Of a DNA stretch of 34,225 nucleotides, positions 1 through 9,015 are shown one piece after another. Below the pieces are notes generated by a model that saw only the letters and a program-made list of their open reading frames with translations, had not been told where the DNA came from and did not search any database. Source of the stretch: an uncultured Erwinia sp. (GTDB lineage: Bacteria; Pseudomonadota; Gammaproteobacteria; Enterobacterales; Enterobacteriaceae); NCBI GenBank assembly GCA_913775305.1, contig CAJYIY010000131.1:1-34225 (forward strand), in the 5' to 3' direction. Position 1 is the first letter of the stretch; every line of letters begins with the position of its first letter. The translations under genes and the position numbers were made by a program.

Positions 1-759
1 ATGCGCAGCAATTTCTTTTTGCAGCTGGGAGACAGGCATCGCCTGCAGCTGACGAATGCGCGCCGGGCTGTCATACCAGACCAGTGAAGCCCAGTTGTCA
101 AACAGCGGCAGGAAAGCACGCGGCCCCTGCGGGGTGAACTGCTGCCAGGTCGTATCACCCGCCTCGTGTTCGCAGCGCACGCTAATCAGCATACAGGACT
201 GGGCATAATTCCAGCCGCGAATGCCTATGCCCGCCATCTGCCGGACCTGTGAATTTGCACCGTCAGCCCCTATCACAAGGCGGGCATTAAGCCGCTGGCC
301 GTTATTCAGCGTCAGCTGCCAGCCGCCGTTAACCGTTTGCAAATTCTGTAACCTCGCCGGGCAGATGATCCTGACGGGCTGCTGGTGCAAACGCTGCCAC
401 AGCGCACGCTGCAGGACATTGTTTTCCACCATATAGCCCAGCTCAGGCAGCCCAAGCGATGCGGCGTCAAAAGAGACTTTAGCCGTCTGCCACTCCCAGG
501 TTTCCAGCCGACGGTACGGCACGCAGCGCATAGCGCTGACCGCAGGCCAGACTTCAAGCTGCTTGAGTAAAGCGACGGATGCAGCACCAATGGCCGAGAT
601 ACGTACATCTGGCTGGCTGGACGGATCAAATTCAGGCGGGGCTTCCTGCTCCAGAACCGCGACCTCAAACCCATGCTGTGCCAGGCCACTGGCCAGTGCG
701 GCACCAACCATGCCACCGCCCACAATAGCTACATCTGTCTTCTGCTCGTTTTCTGTCAT
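1..759 (-). CDS. ubiF: 2-octaprenyl-3-methyl-6-methoxy-1,4-benzoquinol hydroxylase, 3' end outside window
   Basis: FAD-dependent monooxygenase of ubiquinone synthesis that hydroxylates the demethoxyubiquinol ring, acting at the inner membrane with the other Ubi enzymes. The 253 visible codons start at the ATG at 759-757 and run in frame to the first base of the window, against roughly 390 residues for the family. The N-terminus carries the Rossmann FAD loop (VGGGMVGAALA, residues about 13-23). Further on are the family segments PDVRISAI, RRLETWEW and LVIGADGANS, and the last visible part reads RAFLPLFDNWASLVWYDS, very close to E. coli UbiF. It diverges from miaB, as in E. coli. The missing C-terminal third would hold the second FAD motif (GDAAH). 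Identity rests on close similarity recalled from E. coli; the paralogues UbiH and VisC are less alike in these segments. Confidence 0.95.
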   Translation of the reverse strand, partial: MTENEQKTDVAIVGGGMVGAALASGLAQHGFEVAVLEQEAPPEFDPSSQPDVRISAIGAASVALLKQLEVWPAVSAMRCVPYRRLETWEWQTAKVSFDAASLGLPELGYMVENNVLQRALWQRLHQQPVRIICPARLQNLQTVNGGWQLTLNNGQRLNARLVIGADGANSQVRQMAGIGIRGWNYAQSCMLISVRCEHEAGDTTWQQFTPQGPRAFLPLFDNWASLVWYDSPARIRQLQAMPVSQLQKEIAAH

Positions 760-820
760 TTTTTTTCCTTCACCGGCGTTGCCAAATATGCTCTACCGCT
801 ACACCTGGCCGGACGAATTC

Positions 821-829
821 TGTTATCCT
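821..829 (+). promoter_or_regulatory. candidate extended -10 promoter for miaB
   Basis: TGTTATCCT lies about 110 bases upstream of the miaB start in the ubiF-miaB divergent gap, fitting an extended -10 (TG-n-TATCCT). The -35 position, 17 bases further up, is poor. This is a pattern call only. Confidence 0.3.
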
Positions 830-938
830 GATAGTCATTAAGTGTACCGGATTTTAATCCGGTTACCTCGGTTTCACTGGTCGCGAAACAATAGGATACG
901 CGCCCGGAACTTTTTTCTGCATGACAAATGGCAAGTCG

Positions 939-2363
939 ATGACAAAAAAACTGCATATTAAAACCTGGGGCTGTCAGATGAATGAGTATGACTCATCCAA
1001 AATGGCTGACCTGTTAAACAGCACTCACGGTTACATCCTGACCGAAGCGGCGGAAGATGCCGACGTACTGTTGCTCAACACCTGTTCGATTCGTGAAAAG
1101 GCTCAGGAAAAAGTTTTCCATCTGCTTGGCCGTTGGAGAAAGCTGAAAGAGGCGCGACCGGACGTGATCATCGGTGTCGGTGGCTGTGTAGCCTCTCAGG
1201 AGGGCGAACTGATTCGCCAGCGTGCCAGCTGCGTGGATATTGTTTTTGGTCCGCAAACGCTGCACCGCCTGCCGGAGATGATTAACACCGTTCGTGGTAC
1301 CAAAAGCCCGGTGGTCGACATCAGCTTCCCGGAGATTGAAAAATTTGACCGCATGCCTGAACCGCGTGCGGAGGGCCCTACCGCGTTTGTTTCTATCATG
1401 GAAGGCTGCAACAAATACTGTACGTTCTGCGTTGTGCCCTACACCCGCGGTGAAGAGGTCAGTCGCCCGTCGGATGACGTTCTGTTTGAAATCGCCCAGC
1501 TGGCCGCACAGGGCGTTCGCGAAGTGAACCTGCTGGGTCAGAACGTCAACGCTTACCGGGGTGAAACTTACGACGGCGGGATCTGCACTTTCGCCGAACT
1601 GCTGCGCCTGGTGGCGGCCATTGATGGCATTGACCGCATTCGCTTTACCACCAGTCATCCAATTGAATTTACAGATGATATTATTGAAGTCTATCGCGAT
1701 ACACCGGAGCTGGTTAGCTTCCTGCATCTGCCGGTGCAGAGCGGTTCCGACCGGGTGCTGACGCTGATGAAGCGCTCACACACCGCGCTGGAATATAAAG
1801 CGATCGTTCGTAAGCTGTTAGCCGCACGTCCCGATATTCAGATGAGCTCCGACTTTATCATCGGCTTCCCCGGCGAAACGCAGGCTGACTTCGAGCAGAC
1901 GATGAAGCTGGTCGGCGAAATCAACTTCGACGTCAGTTTTAGCTTCATTTACTCGGCGCGTCCCGGTACGCCCGCAGCCGATCTGCCGGACGATGTACCG
2001 GAAGAAGAGAAGAAGCAGCGGTTGTATATTTTGCAAGACCGCATTAACCAGCAGGCGATGGCGTGGAGTCGCCGTATGCTCGGTACGGTCCAGCGCATTC
2101 TGGTGGAGGGCACCTCGCGTAAAAATGTGATGGAGCTTTCTGGCCGCACGGAAAATAACCGCGTGGTTAACTTTGAAGGATCTCCGGAACATATTGGTAA
2201 ATTCGTCGATGTTGAAATCGTTGATGTTTACACTAATTCCCTGCGCGGCGTTCTGGTACGCAGCGAAGAACAAATGGGTCTGCGTACCATTGAGTCCCCT
2301 GCCTCGGTCATTGCGCGCACCCGTAAGGAAAACGAGCTGGGCGTAGGTACTTTTCAGCCCTGA
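939..2363 (+). CDS. miaB: tRNA-2-methylthio-N6-dimethylallyladenosine synthase
   Basis: Radical-SAM methylthiotransferase that adds a methylthio group to i6A37 in tRNAs reading UNN codons. At 474 residues it equals the E. coli length. The N-terminal UPF0004 domain supplies Cys12, Cys49 and Cys83 for the auxiliary cluster. The radical-SAM triad is in [10 protein letters not shown] (Cys157, Cys161, Cys164), and a C-terminal TRAM domain follows from about residue 378. I chose the ATG at 939 because the protein then begins [20 protein letters not shown], like E. coli MiaB. An in-frame ATG at 921 would add six residues and is less likely. It is followed by a 209-base gap before ybeZ, so it may be transcribed apart from the ybeZYX-lnt group. 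Confidence 0.97.
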   Translation: MTKKLHIKTWGCQMNEYDSSKMADLLNSTHGYILTEAAEDADVLLLNTCSIREKAQEKVFHLLGRWRKLKEARPDVIIGVGGCVASQEGELIRQRASCVDIVFGPQTLHRLPEMINTVRGTKSPVVDISFPEIEKFDRMPEPRAEGPTAFVSIMEGCNKYCTFCVVPYTRGEEVSRPSDDVLFEIAQLAAQGVREVNLLGQNVNAYRGETYDGGICTFAELLRLVAAIDGIDRIRFTTSHPIEFTDDIIEVYRDTPELVSFLHLPVQSGSDRVLTLMKRSHTALEYKAIVRKLLAARPDIQMSSDFIIGFPGETQADFEQTMKLVGEINFDVSFSFIYSARPGTPAADLPDDVPEEEKKQRLYILQDRINQQAMAWSRRMLGTVQRILVEGTSRKNVMELSGRTENNRVVNFEGSPEHIGKFVDVEIVDVYTNSLRGVLVRSEEQMGLRTIESPASVIARTRKENELGVGTFQP

Positions 2364-2467
2364 TCCCCCGCCTTGACTAAAATGCGGTGAGGATTCCAGT
2401 TCGCCGCATAATTTCATGCAACAACGGTTGGTTTCTGAAATCTCGACCCAAATATCAACTGAGTCGC

Positions 2468-2496
2468 TTGCACCTTTGCGTCATGCCATAAATAAT
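2468..2496 (+). promoter_or_regulatory. candidate promoter upstream of ybeZ
   Basis: TTGCAC (2468-2473) and AATAAT (2491-2496) are separated by 17 bases in the miaB-ybeZ gap, about 75 bases before the ybeZ start. In E. coli the ybeZYX genes are heat-inducible, but I see no convincing sigma-32 consensus here. This is a weak call. Confidence 0.3.
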
Positions 2497-2572
2497 TCTT
2501 TTATGGCACTGGCGCTTATGTCGGTGAAATCCACTTTTCTCAACCTGGCCCTGAGTGACCCAAAGGATTAGT

Positions 2573-3637
2573 TTGAATATTGAAACACGTGAAATAAGCT
2601 TAGAACCCGCCGATAACACCCGACTGCTGAGCCTGTGTGGCCCGTTCGACGACAATATCAAGCAGCTGGAACGCCGTCTTGGGATTGAAATAAACCGCCG
2701 GGATAATGCGTTTAAGCTGGTAGGGCGTGCGCTGTGTGTTAACGCCGCCGTTGATATCCTGCGCGATCTTTACGTCGATACCGCCCCGGTGCGCGGCCAC
2801 ATCCCGGATATCGATCCGGAACAGATTCACCTGGCGATAAAAGAGAGCCGGGTCCTGGAGCAGACCGCAGAAAGCGTACCCGAATTTGGCAAAGCGATTC
2901 ATATTAAGACCAAGCGTGGTGTTATTAAGCCACGCACGCCAAACCAGGCGCAGTACATTGCCAATATTCTCGATCATGACGTGACTTTTGGTATCGGACC
3001 GGCGGGTACCGGTAAAACGTATCTGGCCGTTGCGGCTGCGGTGGATGCGCTGGAGCGCCAGGAAATCCGTCGTATTTTGCTGACGCGCCCGGCAGTAGAA
3101 GCCGGTGAGAAACTGGGCTTCCTGCCCGGCGATCTCAGCCAGAAAGTCGATCCTTATCTGCGTCCGCTGTATGACGCTCTGTTTGAGATGCTGGGCTTTG
3201 AGCGCGTAGAGAAGCTGATTGAACGTAACGTGATTGAAGTTGCACCGCTGGCATATATGCGTGGGCGCACCCTCAACGACGCGTTCATCATTCTTGATGA
3301 AAGCCAGAACACCACCATCGAACAGATGAAGATGTTCCTGACGCGCATCGGCTTCAATTCGCGCGCGGTGATCACCGGTGACGTAACCCAGATCGACCTG
3401 CCGCGCAATCTGAAGTCCGGCCTGCGCCATGCAATAGAAGTGTTATCTGACGTACCTGAGCTGAGTTTCAACTTCTTCCACAGTGAAGATGTTGTGCGCC
3501 ATCCGGTCGTTGCCCGAATTGTGATTGCCTATGAAGCCTGGGAAAGTGCCGATCAAAAACGGCGTGATGCCCTGGCAGAAGAACGTAAACGTGAAGCGCT
3601 AGCTCTGCAGCAGGCGGCTTCGCAGGAGTCCAAATGA
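2573..3637 (+). CDS. ybeZ: PhoH-like ATPase YbeZ
   Basis: PhoH-family P-loop NTPase, thought to work with the endoribonuclease YbeY in ribosome and RNA quality control. The Walker A motif GPAGTGKT is at residues 142-149 and Walker B FIILDESQ at about 238-245. [19 protein letters not shown] is the family signature. The first 80 residues form a KH-like N-terminal segment. I place the start at the TTG at 2573: AAAGGA sits five bases upstream, and the protein then begins [15 protein letters not shown] as in E. coli. That gives 354 residues against about 346. A GTG at 2555 would add six residues but lacks a good ribosome-binding site. The stop overlaps the ybeY start by four bases (ATGA), suggesting translational coupling. 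The basic, Gln/Glu-rich tail is ordinary for the family. Confidence 0.95.
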   Translation: MNIETREISLEPADNTRLLSLCGPFDDNIKQLERRLGIEINRRDNAFKLVGRALCVNAAVDILRDLYVDTAPVRGHIPDIDPEQIHLAIKESRVLEQTAESVPEFGKAIHIKTKRGVIKPRTPNQAQYIANILDHDVTFGIGPAGTGKTYLAVAAAVDALERQEIRRILLTRPAVEAGEKLGFLPGDLSQKVDPYLRPLYDALFEMLGFERVEKLIERNVIEVAPLAYMRGRTLNDAFIILDESQNTTIEQMKMFLTRIGFNSRAVITGDVTQIDLPRNLKSGLRHAIEVLSDVPELSFNFFHSEDVVRHPVVARIVIAYEAWESADQKRRDALAEERKREALALQQAASQESK

Positions 3638-4101
3638 GCACCGTCATTCTTGACCTGCAGTTAGCCTGTGAAAGTGAGCAGGGATTACCGACAGAAGCCG
3701 ATTTCCGCCGCTGGCTGGAGGCGGTGCTGCCGCAGTTCCAGCCGGAGAGTGAAGTCACCATCCGCGTGGTAGATGAAGCGGAAAGCCATGAGCTAAACCA
3801 TACCTATCGTGGTAAAGATAAACCAACTAACGTGCTGTCTTTTCCGTTTGAAGCGCCGCCGGGGATCGAACTTCCCCTGCTGGGCGACCTGATTATTTGC
3901 CGTCAGGTCGTGGAACAGGAAGCGCAGGAGCAGGAAAAAGCCCTGGAAGCGCACTGGGCGCACATGGTGATCCACGGTAGCCTGCATTTATTGGGTTATG
4001 ATCACATTGAAGATGACGAAGCCGAAGAGATGGAATCGCTGGAGACCGAGATAATGCTTGCTCTTGGCTATCCCGATCCGTACATTTCGGAGAAAGAATA
4101 A
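3634..4101 (+). CDS. ybeY: Endoribonuclease YbeY (16S rRNA maturation)
   Basis: Single-strand-specific, zinc-dependent endoribonuclease that takes part in 16S rRNA 3' maturation and 70S quality control. The UPF0054 signature [11 protein letters not shown] supplies the three zinc ligands His114, His118 and His124, at the same numbers as in E. coli. [11 protein letters not shown] (about 63-73) is the second conserved block. The length of 155 residues equals the family's. It overlaps ybeZ by four bases and precedes ybeX (corC) after an 83-base gap, the common enterobacterial order. That gap contains a small GC-rich hairpin (see 4130-4147). Confidence 0.97.
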   Translation: MSTVILDLQLACESEQGLPTEADFRRWLEAVLPQFQPESEVTIRVVDEAESHELNHTYRGKDKPTNVLSFPFEAPPGIELPLLGDLIICRQVVEQEAQEQEKALEAHWAHMVIHGSLHLLGYDHIEDDEAEEMESLETEIMLALGYPDPYISEKE

Positions 4102-4129
4102 GTCCGGGCGTATTCAGCTTGCTGTACGC

Positions 4130-4147
4130 CTTGCCCCTCACGGGGCA
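4130..4147 (+). other. GC-rich hairpin between ybeY and ybeX
   Basis: TTGCCCC and GGGGCAA form a 7-bp stem around a 4-base loop (TCAC). No T-run follows, so it looks more like an mRNA-processing or stabilising hairpin than an intrinsic terminator. Its role is unknown. Confidence 0.5.
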
Positions 4148-4184
4148 ACCGATCCCTTAACAGAGAGACTAACTCAAAAACGCC

Positions 4185-5063
4185 ATGAGCGATGACCATT
4201 CACAGAATAACGACAGTCCCAGTAGTAAAAAGGGATTTTTTAGCCTGATCCTCAACCAGCTGTTCCACGGTGAACCCAAAAACCGTGACGAGCTGCTTGA
4301 GCTAATCCGTGATTCCGAACAGAACGAGCTGATCGATCCGGATACCCGGGATATGCTGGAAGGAGTGATGGATATCGCCGAGCAGCGTGTACGCGATATC
4401 ATGATCCCCCGCTCGCAGATGGTTACGCTTAAGCGCAATCAAACACTGGAAGAGTGCCTGGCGGTGATTATTGATTCTGCCCACTCGCGGTTCCCGGTGA
4501 TCAGTGAAGACAAGGACCATGTTGAAGGCATCCTGATGGCGAAAGACCTGCTGCCGTTTATGAGCAGCAGCTCCGAGCCGTTCAGCATCGAAAAAGTCCT
4601 CCGCCAGGCGGTAGTGGTGCCGGAAAGTAAGCGTGTCGATCGCATGCTGAAAGAGTTCCGCTCCCAGCGCTACCACATGGCGATCGTCATTGATGAGTTT
4701 GGTGGCGTTTCCGGACTGGTGACCATCGAAGATATTCTTGAGCTTATCGTCGGTGAAATTGAGGACGAATATGACGATGAAGAAGACCGTGATATTCGCC
4801 AGCTGAGCCGCCATACCTATACCGTACGGGCGCTGGCCCCGATTGAAGACTTTAATGAGGTATTCGGCACCCACTTCAGCGATGAAGAGGTGGATACTAT
4901 TGGTGGACTGGTGATGCAGGGCTTTGGCCATCTCCCGGCTCGCGGTGAGAGCATTGAGATCGACGGCTATCAGTTTAAGATCGCGATGGCCGACAGCCGC
5001 CGTATTATCCAGGTTCATGTCAGGGTTCCGGAAAACTCACCACAGCCCACTCTGGAAGAGTAA
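4185..5063 (+). CDS. ybeX: CBS-domain protein YbeX/CorC
   Basis: Cytosolic protein with two CBS domains (about residues 75-200) and a C-terminal CorC/HlyC transporter-associated domain (about 210-285). It is named CorC for a proposed role in Co2+/Mg2+ efflux with CorA, and later work on E. coli YbeX links it to ribosome and rRNA metabolism. The 292 residues match E. coli. It contains no membrane segment, unlike the longer CNNM/CorC-type proteins. Recognisable blocks are [18 protein letters not shown] and [18 protein letters not shown]-like text around residues 165-185. The gene is followed after seven bases by lnt, so the two are probably cotranscribed. Confidence 0.95.
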   Translation: MSDDHSQNNDSPSSKKGFFSLILNQLFHGEPKNRDELLELIRDSEQNELIDPDTRDMLEGVMDIAEQRVRDIMIPRSQMVTLKRNQTLEECLAVIIDSAHSRFPVISEDKDHVEGILMAKDLLPFMSSSSEPFSIEKVLRQAVVVPESKRVDRMLKEFRSQRYHMAIVIDEFGGVSGLVTIEDILELIVGEIEDEYDDEEDRDIRQLSRHTYTVRALAPIEDFNEVFGTHFSDEEVDTIGGLVMQGFGHLPARGESIEIDGYQFKIAMADSRRIIQVHVRVPENSPQPTLEE

Positions 5064-5070
5064 TGTCCTT

Positions 5071-6612
5071 ATGGCAACTGCCTCACTTTACCAGCGCCAG
5101 TGGGTTCGCCTGCTGCTGGCGCTGTTAACGGGTGCCGCTGGCACCCTTTCCTTCTCTCCTTATGATTTCTGGCCCGCCGCCCTCGTCTCCTTAATCGGAT
5201 TACAGGCACTTACGCTTAACCGCACAACGCGGCAGGCCTGCGCGATTGGCTTCGCGTGGGGGTTTGGCCTGTTCGGCAGTGGTATCAACTGGGTCTATGT
5301 CAGCATCGCCACCTTTGGTGGTATGCCAGGCCCGGTTAATATCTTCCTCGTCGTTCTGCTGGCAGCCTACCTGTCGCTGTACCCGATGCTGTTTACCACC
5401 CTGCTTAATCGCCTGTTCCGGCAAACCACGCTGCTACGCCTGGTGCTGGTTGCGCCGGTTCTCTGGCAGGTTACGGAGTTTTTACGCGGCTGGATCTTAA
5501 CCGGCTTCCCGTGGCTGCAATTCGGCTACAGCCAGATTAATGGTCCTCTGAAAGGACTGGCTCCGCTGCTCGGCGTCGAAGGTCTCACCTTCCTGCTGAT
5601 GATGATTGCCGGCCTGCTGGTCTTCGCTGTCAGTCAGCGCCGCTGGAGTACAGCTGTTATTGCGCTGGTCCTGCTTTTTCTTCCGTGGCCTCTGCGTCTG
5701 CTCAACTGGTTCCAACCGCTGCCGCAACGCACCGTCGACGTGGCGCTGGTACAGGGGAATATCCCTCAGTCGATGAAATGGGATCCTGACCAGCTGGTTA
5801 ATACGCTAAAAACCTACACGGCGCTCAGCCGCCCTTATGTCGGGAAGGCACCGATTATTATCTGGCCGGAATCCGCTATTCCCGATCTGGAAACGCGGCA
5901 GCAGCCGTTTCTGAAAGAGATTGATGAGCAGCTTCGCCGCGGTGGCAGCAGCCTGATTACCGGCATTGTTGACTCGCGTCTGATGAATAATCGTTACCAC
6001 GACTTCAACTCGATTATCGTGCTGGGGGGGCCTGAGCCTTACAACTACTTCAGCGGCAACCGCTATCAGAAAAATCACCTGGTGCCTTTCGGCGAGTTCG
6101 TGCCGCTGGAATCGCTGCTTCGCCCGCTGGCTCCGTTCTTCGATCTGCCGATGTCCTCTTTCAGCCGCGGCAGCTATATCCAGCCACAGCTCAAGGTAGC
6201 AGGCTTTAATCTGACGGCCGCGATTTGCTATGAAATCGTGCTGGGCCAGCAGGTGCGGGATAACTTCCAGCCGGATACCAACTTCCTGCTGACAGTCTCT
6301 AACGATGCCTGGTTCGGCCATTCAATTGGCCCCTGGCAGCATCTGCAAATGGCACAGATGCGCGCACTGGAGCTGGGCCGACCGCTGTTGCGCAGTACCA
6401 ATAATGGTGTCACGGCCATTGTTGATGCTAAGGGAAATATCAGCCAGATGATTCCTCAGTTCACCTCAGAGGTGCTGTCTGCCAAAGTCACACCAACCAC
6501 AGGCCTGACGCCTTACGCGCGTTTCGGTAACTGGGGTGTGTGGGCTATTTCACTGCTCTTCGCGGTGCTCGGTGGATTGTGCTACTGGCGCTCGCGCAGG
6601 CCCGTACGGTAA
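5071..6612 (+). CDS. lnt: Apolipoprotein N-acyltransferase
   Basis: Integral inner-membrane enzyme that transfers an acyl chain from a phospholipid to the N-terminal diacylglyceryl-Cys of lipoproteins, the last maturation step. About seven hydrophobic segments cover residues 10-210 and one lies near the C-terminus, flanking a periplasmic nitrilase-fold domain. The catalytic triad is visible: Glu267 ([10 protein letters not shown]), Lys334 ([10 protein letters not shown]) and Cys386 (TAAICYEI), matching E. coli Glu267/Lys335/Cys387. I chose the ATG at 5071, giving 513 residues, over the much longer open frame from 4924, which would overlap ybeX by 140 bases. Likely clients encoded nearby are the lipoproteins LptE and RlpA. 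A strong terminator follows at once. Confidence 0.96.
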   Translation: MATASLYQRQWVRLLLALLTGAAGTLSFSPYDFWPAALVSLIGLQALTLNRTTRQACAIGFAWGFGLFGSGINWVYVSIATFGGMPGPVNIFLVVLLAAYLSLYPMLFTTLLNRLFRQTTLLRLVLVAPVLWQVTEFLRGWILTGFPWLQFGYSQINGPLKGLAPLLGVEGLTFLLMMIAGLLVFAVSQRRWSTAVIALVLLFLPWPLRLLNWFQPLPQRTVDVALVQGNIPQSMKWDPDQLVNTLKTYTALSRPYVGKAPIIIWPESAIPDLETRQQPFLKEIDEQLRRGGSSLITGIVDSRLMNNRYHDFNSIIVLGGPEPYNYFSGNRYQKNHLVPFGEFVPLESLLRPLAPFFDLPMSSFSRGSYIQPQLKVAGFNLTAAICYEIVLGQQVRDNFQPDTNFLLTVSNDAWFGHSIGPWQHLQMAQMRALELGRPLLRSTNNGVTAIVDAKGNISQMIPQFTSEVLSAKVTPTTGLTPYARFGNWGVWAISLLFAVLGGLCYWRSRRPVR

Positions 6613-6618
6613 ACCTCT

Positions 6619-6652
6619 CTGGAGCCAGCCTCTGATGCTGGCTCCAGTTTTT
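6619..6652 (+). terminator. Rho-independent terminator after lnt
   Basis: A perfect 11-bp stem (CTGGAGCCAGC at 6619-6629 and its complement at 6637-6647) with a 7-base loop is followed by five T. It starts seven bases after the lnt stop and closes the ybeZYX-lnt unit. Confidence 0.95.
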
Positions 6653-6926
6653 GCCTTATCTGAGCCGATCTCTGCCTGATTTTCCAGCGGCGCGACCATT
6701 CAGAGCGCCCTCTTCTCCTGTTTCCCTGGCACTCTTTCTGACCCTCTGCGCCTCCTGCTGCCGATCTGCGGGTTGCCCTGACAACTGTCAACGTCTGTAC
6801 GCCCACGCTCGCCGATTATGCTGCACTTTTGTTCAATCGCCGTCGTTGGCACGATGATTGCAAAATATTTCGGTGAATACGTGTGTTGCTCTTAACAAAG
6901 TCATGATGAAACGCCTTTTGCACCAC

Positions 6927-6951
6927 AACAGGGCGCATCCCGCCCTGTTTT
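6927..6951 (+). terminator. Terminator-like hairpin in the gltI upstream region
   Basis: AACAGGGCG (6927-6935) pairs perfectly with CGCCCTGTT (6941-6949) around a 5-base loop, with a short TTTT stretch at its 3' side. It lies about 210 bases before gltI. It could be a weak terminator, an attenuator of a gltI leader, or the 3' end of a small RNA. Confidence 0.45.
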
Positions 6952-6970
6952 AGGGCGAACCCGACCGGTA

Positions 6971-6987
6971 AGCGCCAGATTGGTGCG
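6971..6987. promoter_or_regulatory. NtrC-like palindromic site upstream of gltI
   Basis: AGCGCCAGATTGGTGCG resembles the NtrC binding pattern (inverted GCACC/GGTGC half-sites with a 5-base spacer) known from glnA. A second half-site, TGCACC, occurs at 6919-6924. Nitrogen control would suit an amino-acid importer, but I found no matching sigma-54 promoter (GG-N10-GC), so this is tentative. Confidence 0.3.
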
Positions 6988-7158
6988 GCATGAATCGCAA
7001 AAAGAAAACTTTTTCGTATCCTGCCGTTAACATTCGGCTATGTTATTTGTGAAAGACCACGTTAACGACTGTACAAAAAACAGATAAACAGTTGGAAATA
7101 CACACAACATCACGTCGGCGTAGTGAAATTAACGCCACAACTGCAAAGGAGTTGGAAC

Positions 7159-8082
7159 ATGAAATTACGGAAACTGGGACTTTGCCTTGCACTGGCGGGT
7201 TTTGCCTCCGGTATTGCACATGCGGAAGAAGCTGCGGCACCCCAGGCCGCTAATGCGCAACCACAGACCCTGGAAAAAATCGCTAAAAACGGCGTTATTG
7301 TCGTAGGCCACCGTGAATCATCCGTCCCGTTCTCCTACTACGATAATCAGCAAAAAGTGGTGGGTTATTCTCAGGCCTATTCTGATGCCATTGTTGATGC
7401 CATTAAAAAGAAACTTAACAAGCCCGATCTGCAGGTGAAGCTGCTGCCAATCACCTCACAGAACCGCATTCCGCTGCTGCAAAACGGCACCTATGATTTC
7501 GAATGCGGTTCCACCACCAACAACCTGGAGCGCCAGAAGCAGGCGGCTTTCTCTGACAGCATCTTCGTTGTCGGCACCCGCCTGCTGGTGAAAAAAGGTG
7601 GCCCGATTAAAGACTTCGCAGACCTGAAAGGTAAGAGCGTTGTGGTCACCTCCGGTACGACATCCGAAATTCTGCTGAACAAGCTGAATGATGAGAAGAA
7701 AATGGACATGCGCATCATCAGTGCCAAAGATCACGGTGACTCATTCCGCACGCTGGAGAGCGGTCGCGCGGTGGCCTTTATGATGGATGATGCCCTGCTG
7801 GCCGGTGAACGTGCTAAAGCGAAGAAACCGTCTAACTGGGAAATCCTCGGCACGCCGCAGTCGCACGAAGCCTACGGCTGTATGCTGCGCAAAGGCGATA
7901 GCGAATTCAAGAAGCTGATGGATGACACTATTGCCCAGGCGCAGACATCCGGTGAAGCGGCTAAATGGTTCGACAAATGGTTTAAACAGCCAATCCCACC
8001 TAAAAATATGACTATGGACTTCGATATGTCAGACGATATGAAAGCGCTGTTCAAGTCTCCTAACGACAAGGCAATGAATTAA
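7159..8082 (+). CDS. gltI: Glutamate/aspartate ABC transporter, periplasmic binding protein
   Basis: Periplasmic solute-binding protein (SBP family 3) that captures L-glutamate and L-aspartate for GltJKL. A typical Sec signal peptide ends AHA|EE near residue 22. The mature domain begins around LEKIAKNGVIVVGHRESSVP. FECGSTTNN and AAFSDSIFVVGTRLLV are also nearly identical to E. coli GltI (YbeJ). The length of 307 residues fits, given a slightly longer Ala/Gln-rich linker after the signal. The ATG at 7159 has the strong site AAAGGAG seven bases upstream. It is followed by the SroC region and then gltJ. In this arrangement the binding protein is made in excess because most transcripts end at the SroC terminator; that is inferred from the terminator's position. 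Confidence 0.96.
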   Translation: MKLRKLGLCLALAGFASGIAHAEEAAAPQAANAQPQTLEKIAKNGVIVVGHRESSVPFSYYDNQQKVVGYSQAYSDAIVDAIKKKLNKPDLQVKLLPITSQNRIPLLQNGTYDFECGSTTNNLERQKQAAFSDSIFVVGTRLLVKKGGPIKDFADLKGKSVVVTSGTTSEILLNKLNDEKKMDMRIISAKDHGDSFRTLESGRAVAFMMDDALLAGERAKAKKPSNWEILGTPQSHEAYGCMLRKGDSEFKKLMDDTIAQAQTSGEAAKWFDKWFKQPIPPKNMTMDFDMSDDMKALFKSPNDKAMN

Positions 8083-8094
8083 TAACGAAAATAA

Positions 8095-8261
8095 AGGGCA
8101 GTTTGCTGCCCTATGATTGTTGAACACAGGTCCGGACAGACACGGCCAGGCGTATGAGATGTCACTCATTCAACCTGGCTAAGGTATTAAACGGTCGTTC
8201 CCCGTAGCGTACATCAGGGCCTCTCATCAATCTTCAGGGTAGCGGTCGCTACCCTTTTTTT
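8095..8261 (+). ncRNA. sroC: SroC small RNA (gltI 3' UTR-derived sponge RNA), approximate 5' end
   Basis: In E. coli and Salmonella the gltI-gltJ gap produces SroC, an Hfq-bound RNA of about 160 nt cut from the gltI transcript that binds GcvB and promotes its decay. Here the same gap holds a 7-bp hairpin (AGGGCAG/CTGCCCT, 8095-8112) right after the gltI stop. It ends in a strong terminator at 8237-8261. The distance between them, 167 bases, fits SroC well. The 3' end is well supported; the 5' end is a guess, because it is set by RNase E rather than a promoter. The GcvB pairing sites could not be checked by eye. Confidence 0.72.
8237..8261 (+). terminator. Rho-independent terminator at the end of gltI/SroC
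   Basis: GGGTAGC and GCTACCC form a 7-bp stem around a GGTC loop, followed by seven T, 13 bases before gltJ. Partial read-through would be needed for gltJKL expression. Confidence 0.9.
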
Positions 8262-8274
8262 ACCGGAGTCGTAT

Positions 8275-9015
8275 ATGTCAATTGATTGGAACTGGGGTAT
8301 CTTCCTGCAACAGGCCCCTTTCGGTAATACCACCTACCTTGGCTGGCTGTGGTCCGGTTTTCAGGTCACCGTTGCCGTCTCAGTCTGCGCCTGGATTATC
8401 GCTCTACTGGTAGGTTCGCTGTTTGGCATTTTGCGCACTGTTCCCAACCGATGGCTGTCAACACTGGGCACCTGCTACGTTGAGCTCTTCCGCAATGTGC
8501 CACTGATTGTTCAGTTCTTTATCTGGTATCTGGTCATCCCGGAGCTGCTGCCCGAGAGCATCGGCATGTGGTTCAAATCAGAGCTGGACCCAAACATTCA
8601 GTTCTTCACCTGTTCAGTGCTCTGCCTGGGACTGTTTACCGCCGCGCGCGTCTGCGAGCAGGTTCGAGCCGCGATTCAGTCTCTGCCATCCGGACAGAAA
8701 AATGCCGGACTGGCGATGGGGCTGACGCTGCCACAAACTTATCGTTACGTCCTGCTGCCCAACGCCTATCGCGTTATCGTGCCGCCTATGACCTCTGAAA
8801 TGCTGAACCTGGTGAAAAACTCAGCCATTGCCTCCACGATCGGTCTGGTGGATATGGCGGCGCAGGCGGGAAAACTGCTGGACTACTCCGCGCACGCCTA
8901 TGAATCATTTACCGCGATTACGCTGGCCTACATCGCTATCAATGCGGTCATTATGCTACTGATGAGCCTGGTTGAACGCAAAGTACGCCTGCCCGGCAGT
9001 ACGGGAGGAAAATAA
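8275..9015 (+). CDS. gltJ: Glutamate/aspartate ABC transporter permease GltJ
   Basis: Inner-membrane permease subunit of the polar amino acid (HisM/GlnP) family, forming the channel with GltK. The length of 246 residues equals E. coli GltJ. Hydrophobic segments lie at about 28-50, 78-98, 108-125 and 210-232. The ABC-interaction EAA loop is around residues 140-170 ([20 protein letters not shown]). The start [17 protein letters not shown] matches E. coli, and ACCGGAG lies six bases before the ATG. Its stop overlaps the gltK start by one base. Confidence 0.96.
   Translation: MSIDWNWGIFLQQAPFGNTTYLGWLWSGFQVTVAVSVCAWIIALLVGSLFGILRTVPNRWLSTLGTCYVELFRNVPLIVQFFIWYLVIPELLPESIGMWFKSELDPNIQFFTCSVLCLGLFTAARVCEQVRAAIQSLPSGQKNAGLAMGLTLPQTYRYVLLPNAYRVIVPPMTSEMLNLVKNSAIASTIGLVDMAAQAGKLLDYSAHAYESFTAITLAYIAINAVIMLLMSLVERKVRLPGSTGGK

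Larger units (their letters stand above)
6653..7158. other. 506-base gene-free region before gltI
   Basis: I see no credible protein gene. The open frame at 6651-6857 has no ribosome-binding site and an unnatural Cys/Ser/Arg-rich composition. The stretch holds a terminator-like hairpin (6927-6951), a 16-codon mini-ORF (6903-6953) that includes that hairpin, and an NtrC-like palindrome (6971-6987). The last 150 bases are AT-rich and presumably contain the gltI promoter. No clear sigma-70 or sigma-54 promoter could be fixed by eye. Confidence 0.6.

Noticed and set aside
1014-1727. Long - strand open frame (237 codons) opposite miaB
   Set aside because: It lies wholly inside miaB, has no ribosome-binding site and unnatural composition; it mirrors the codon use of the real gene.
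4924-5070. Extended lnt start overlapping ybeX
   Set aside because: It would add 49 residues absent from E. coli Lnt; the ATG at 5071 gives the expected N-terminus.
6651-6857. 68-codon + strand open frame after lnt
   Set aside because: It begins within the T-run of the lnt terminator, has no ribosome-binding site and reads as Ser/Cys/Arg-rich noise.
6960-7158. Sigma-54 promoter before gltI
   Set aside because: No GG-N10-GC pair with suitable flanks was found; the nearest candidates miss the GC at -12.
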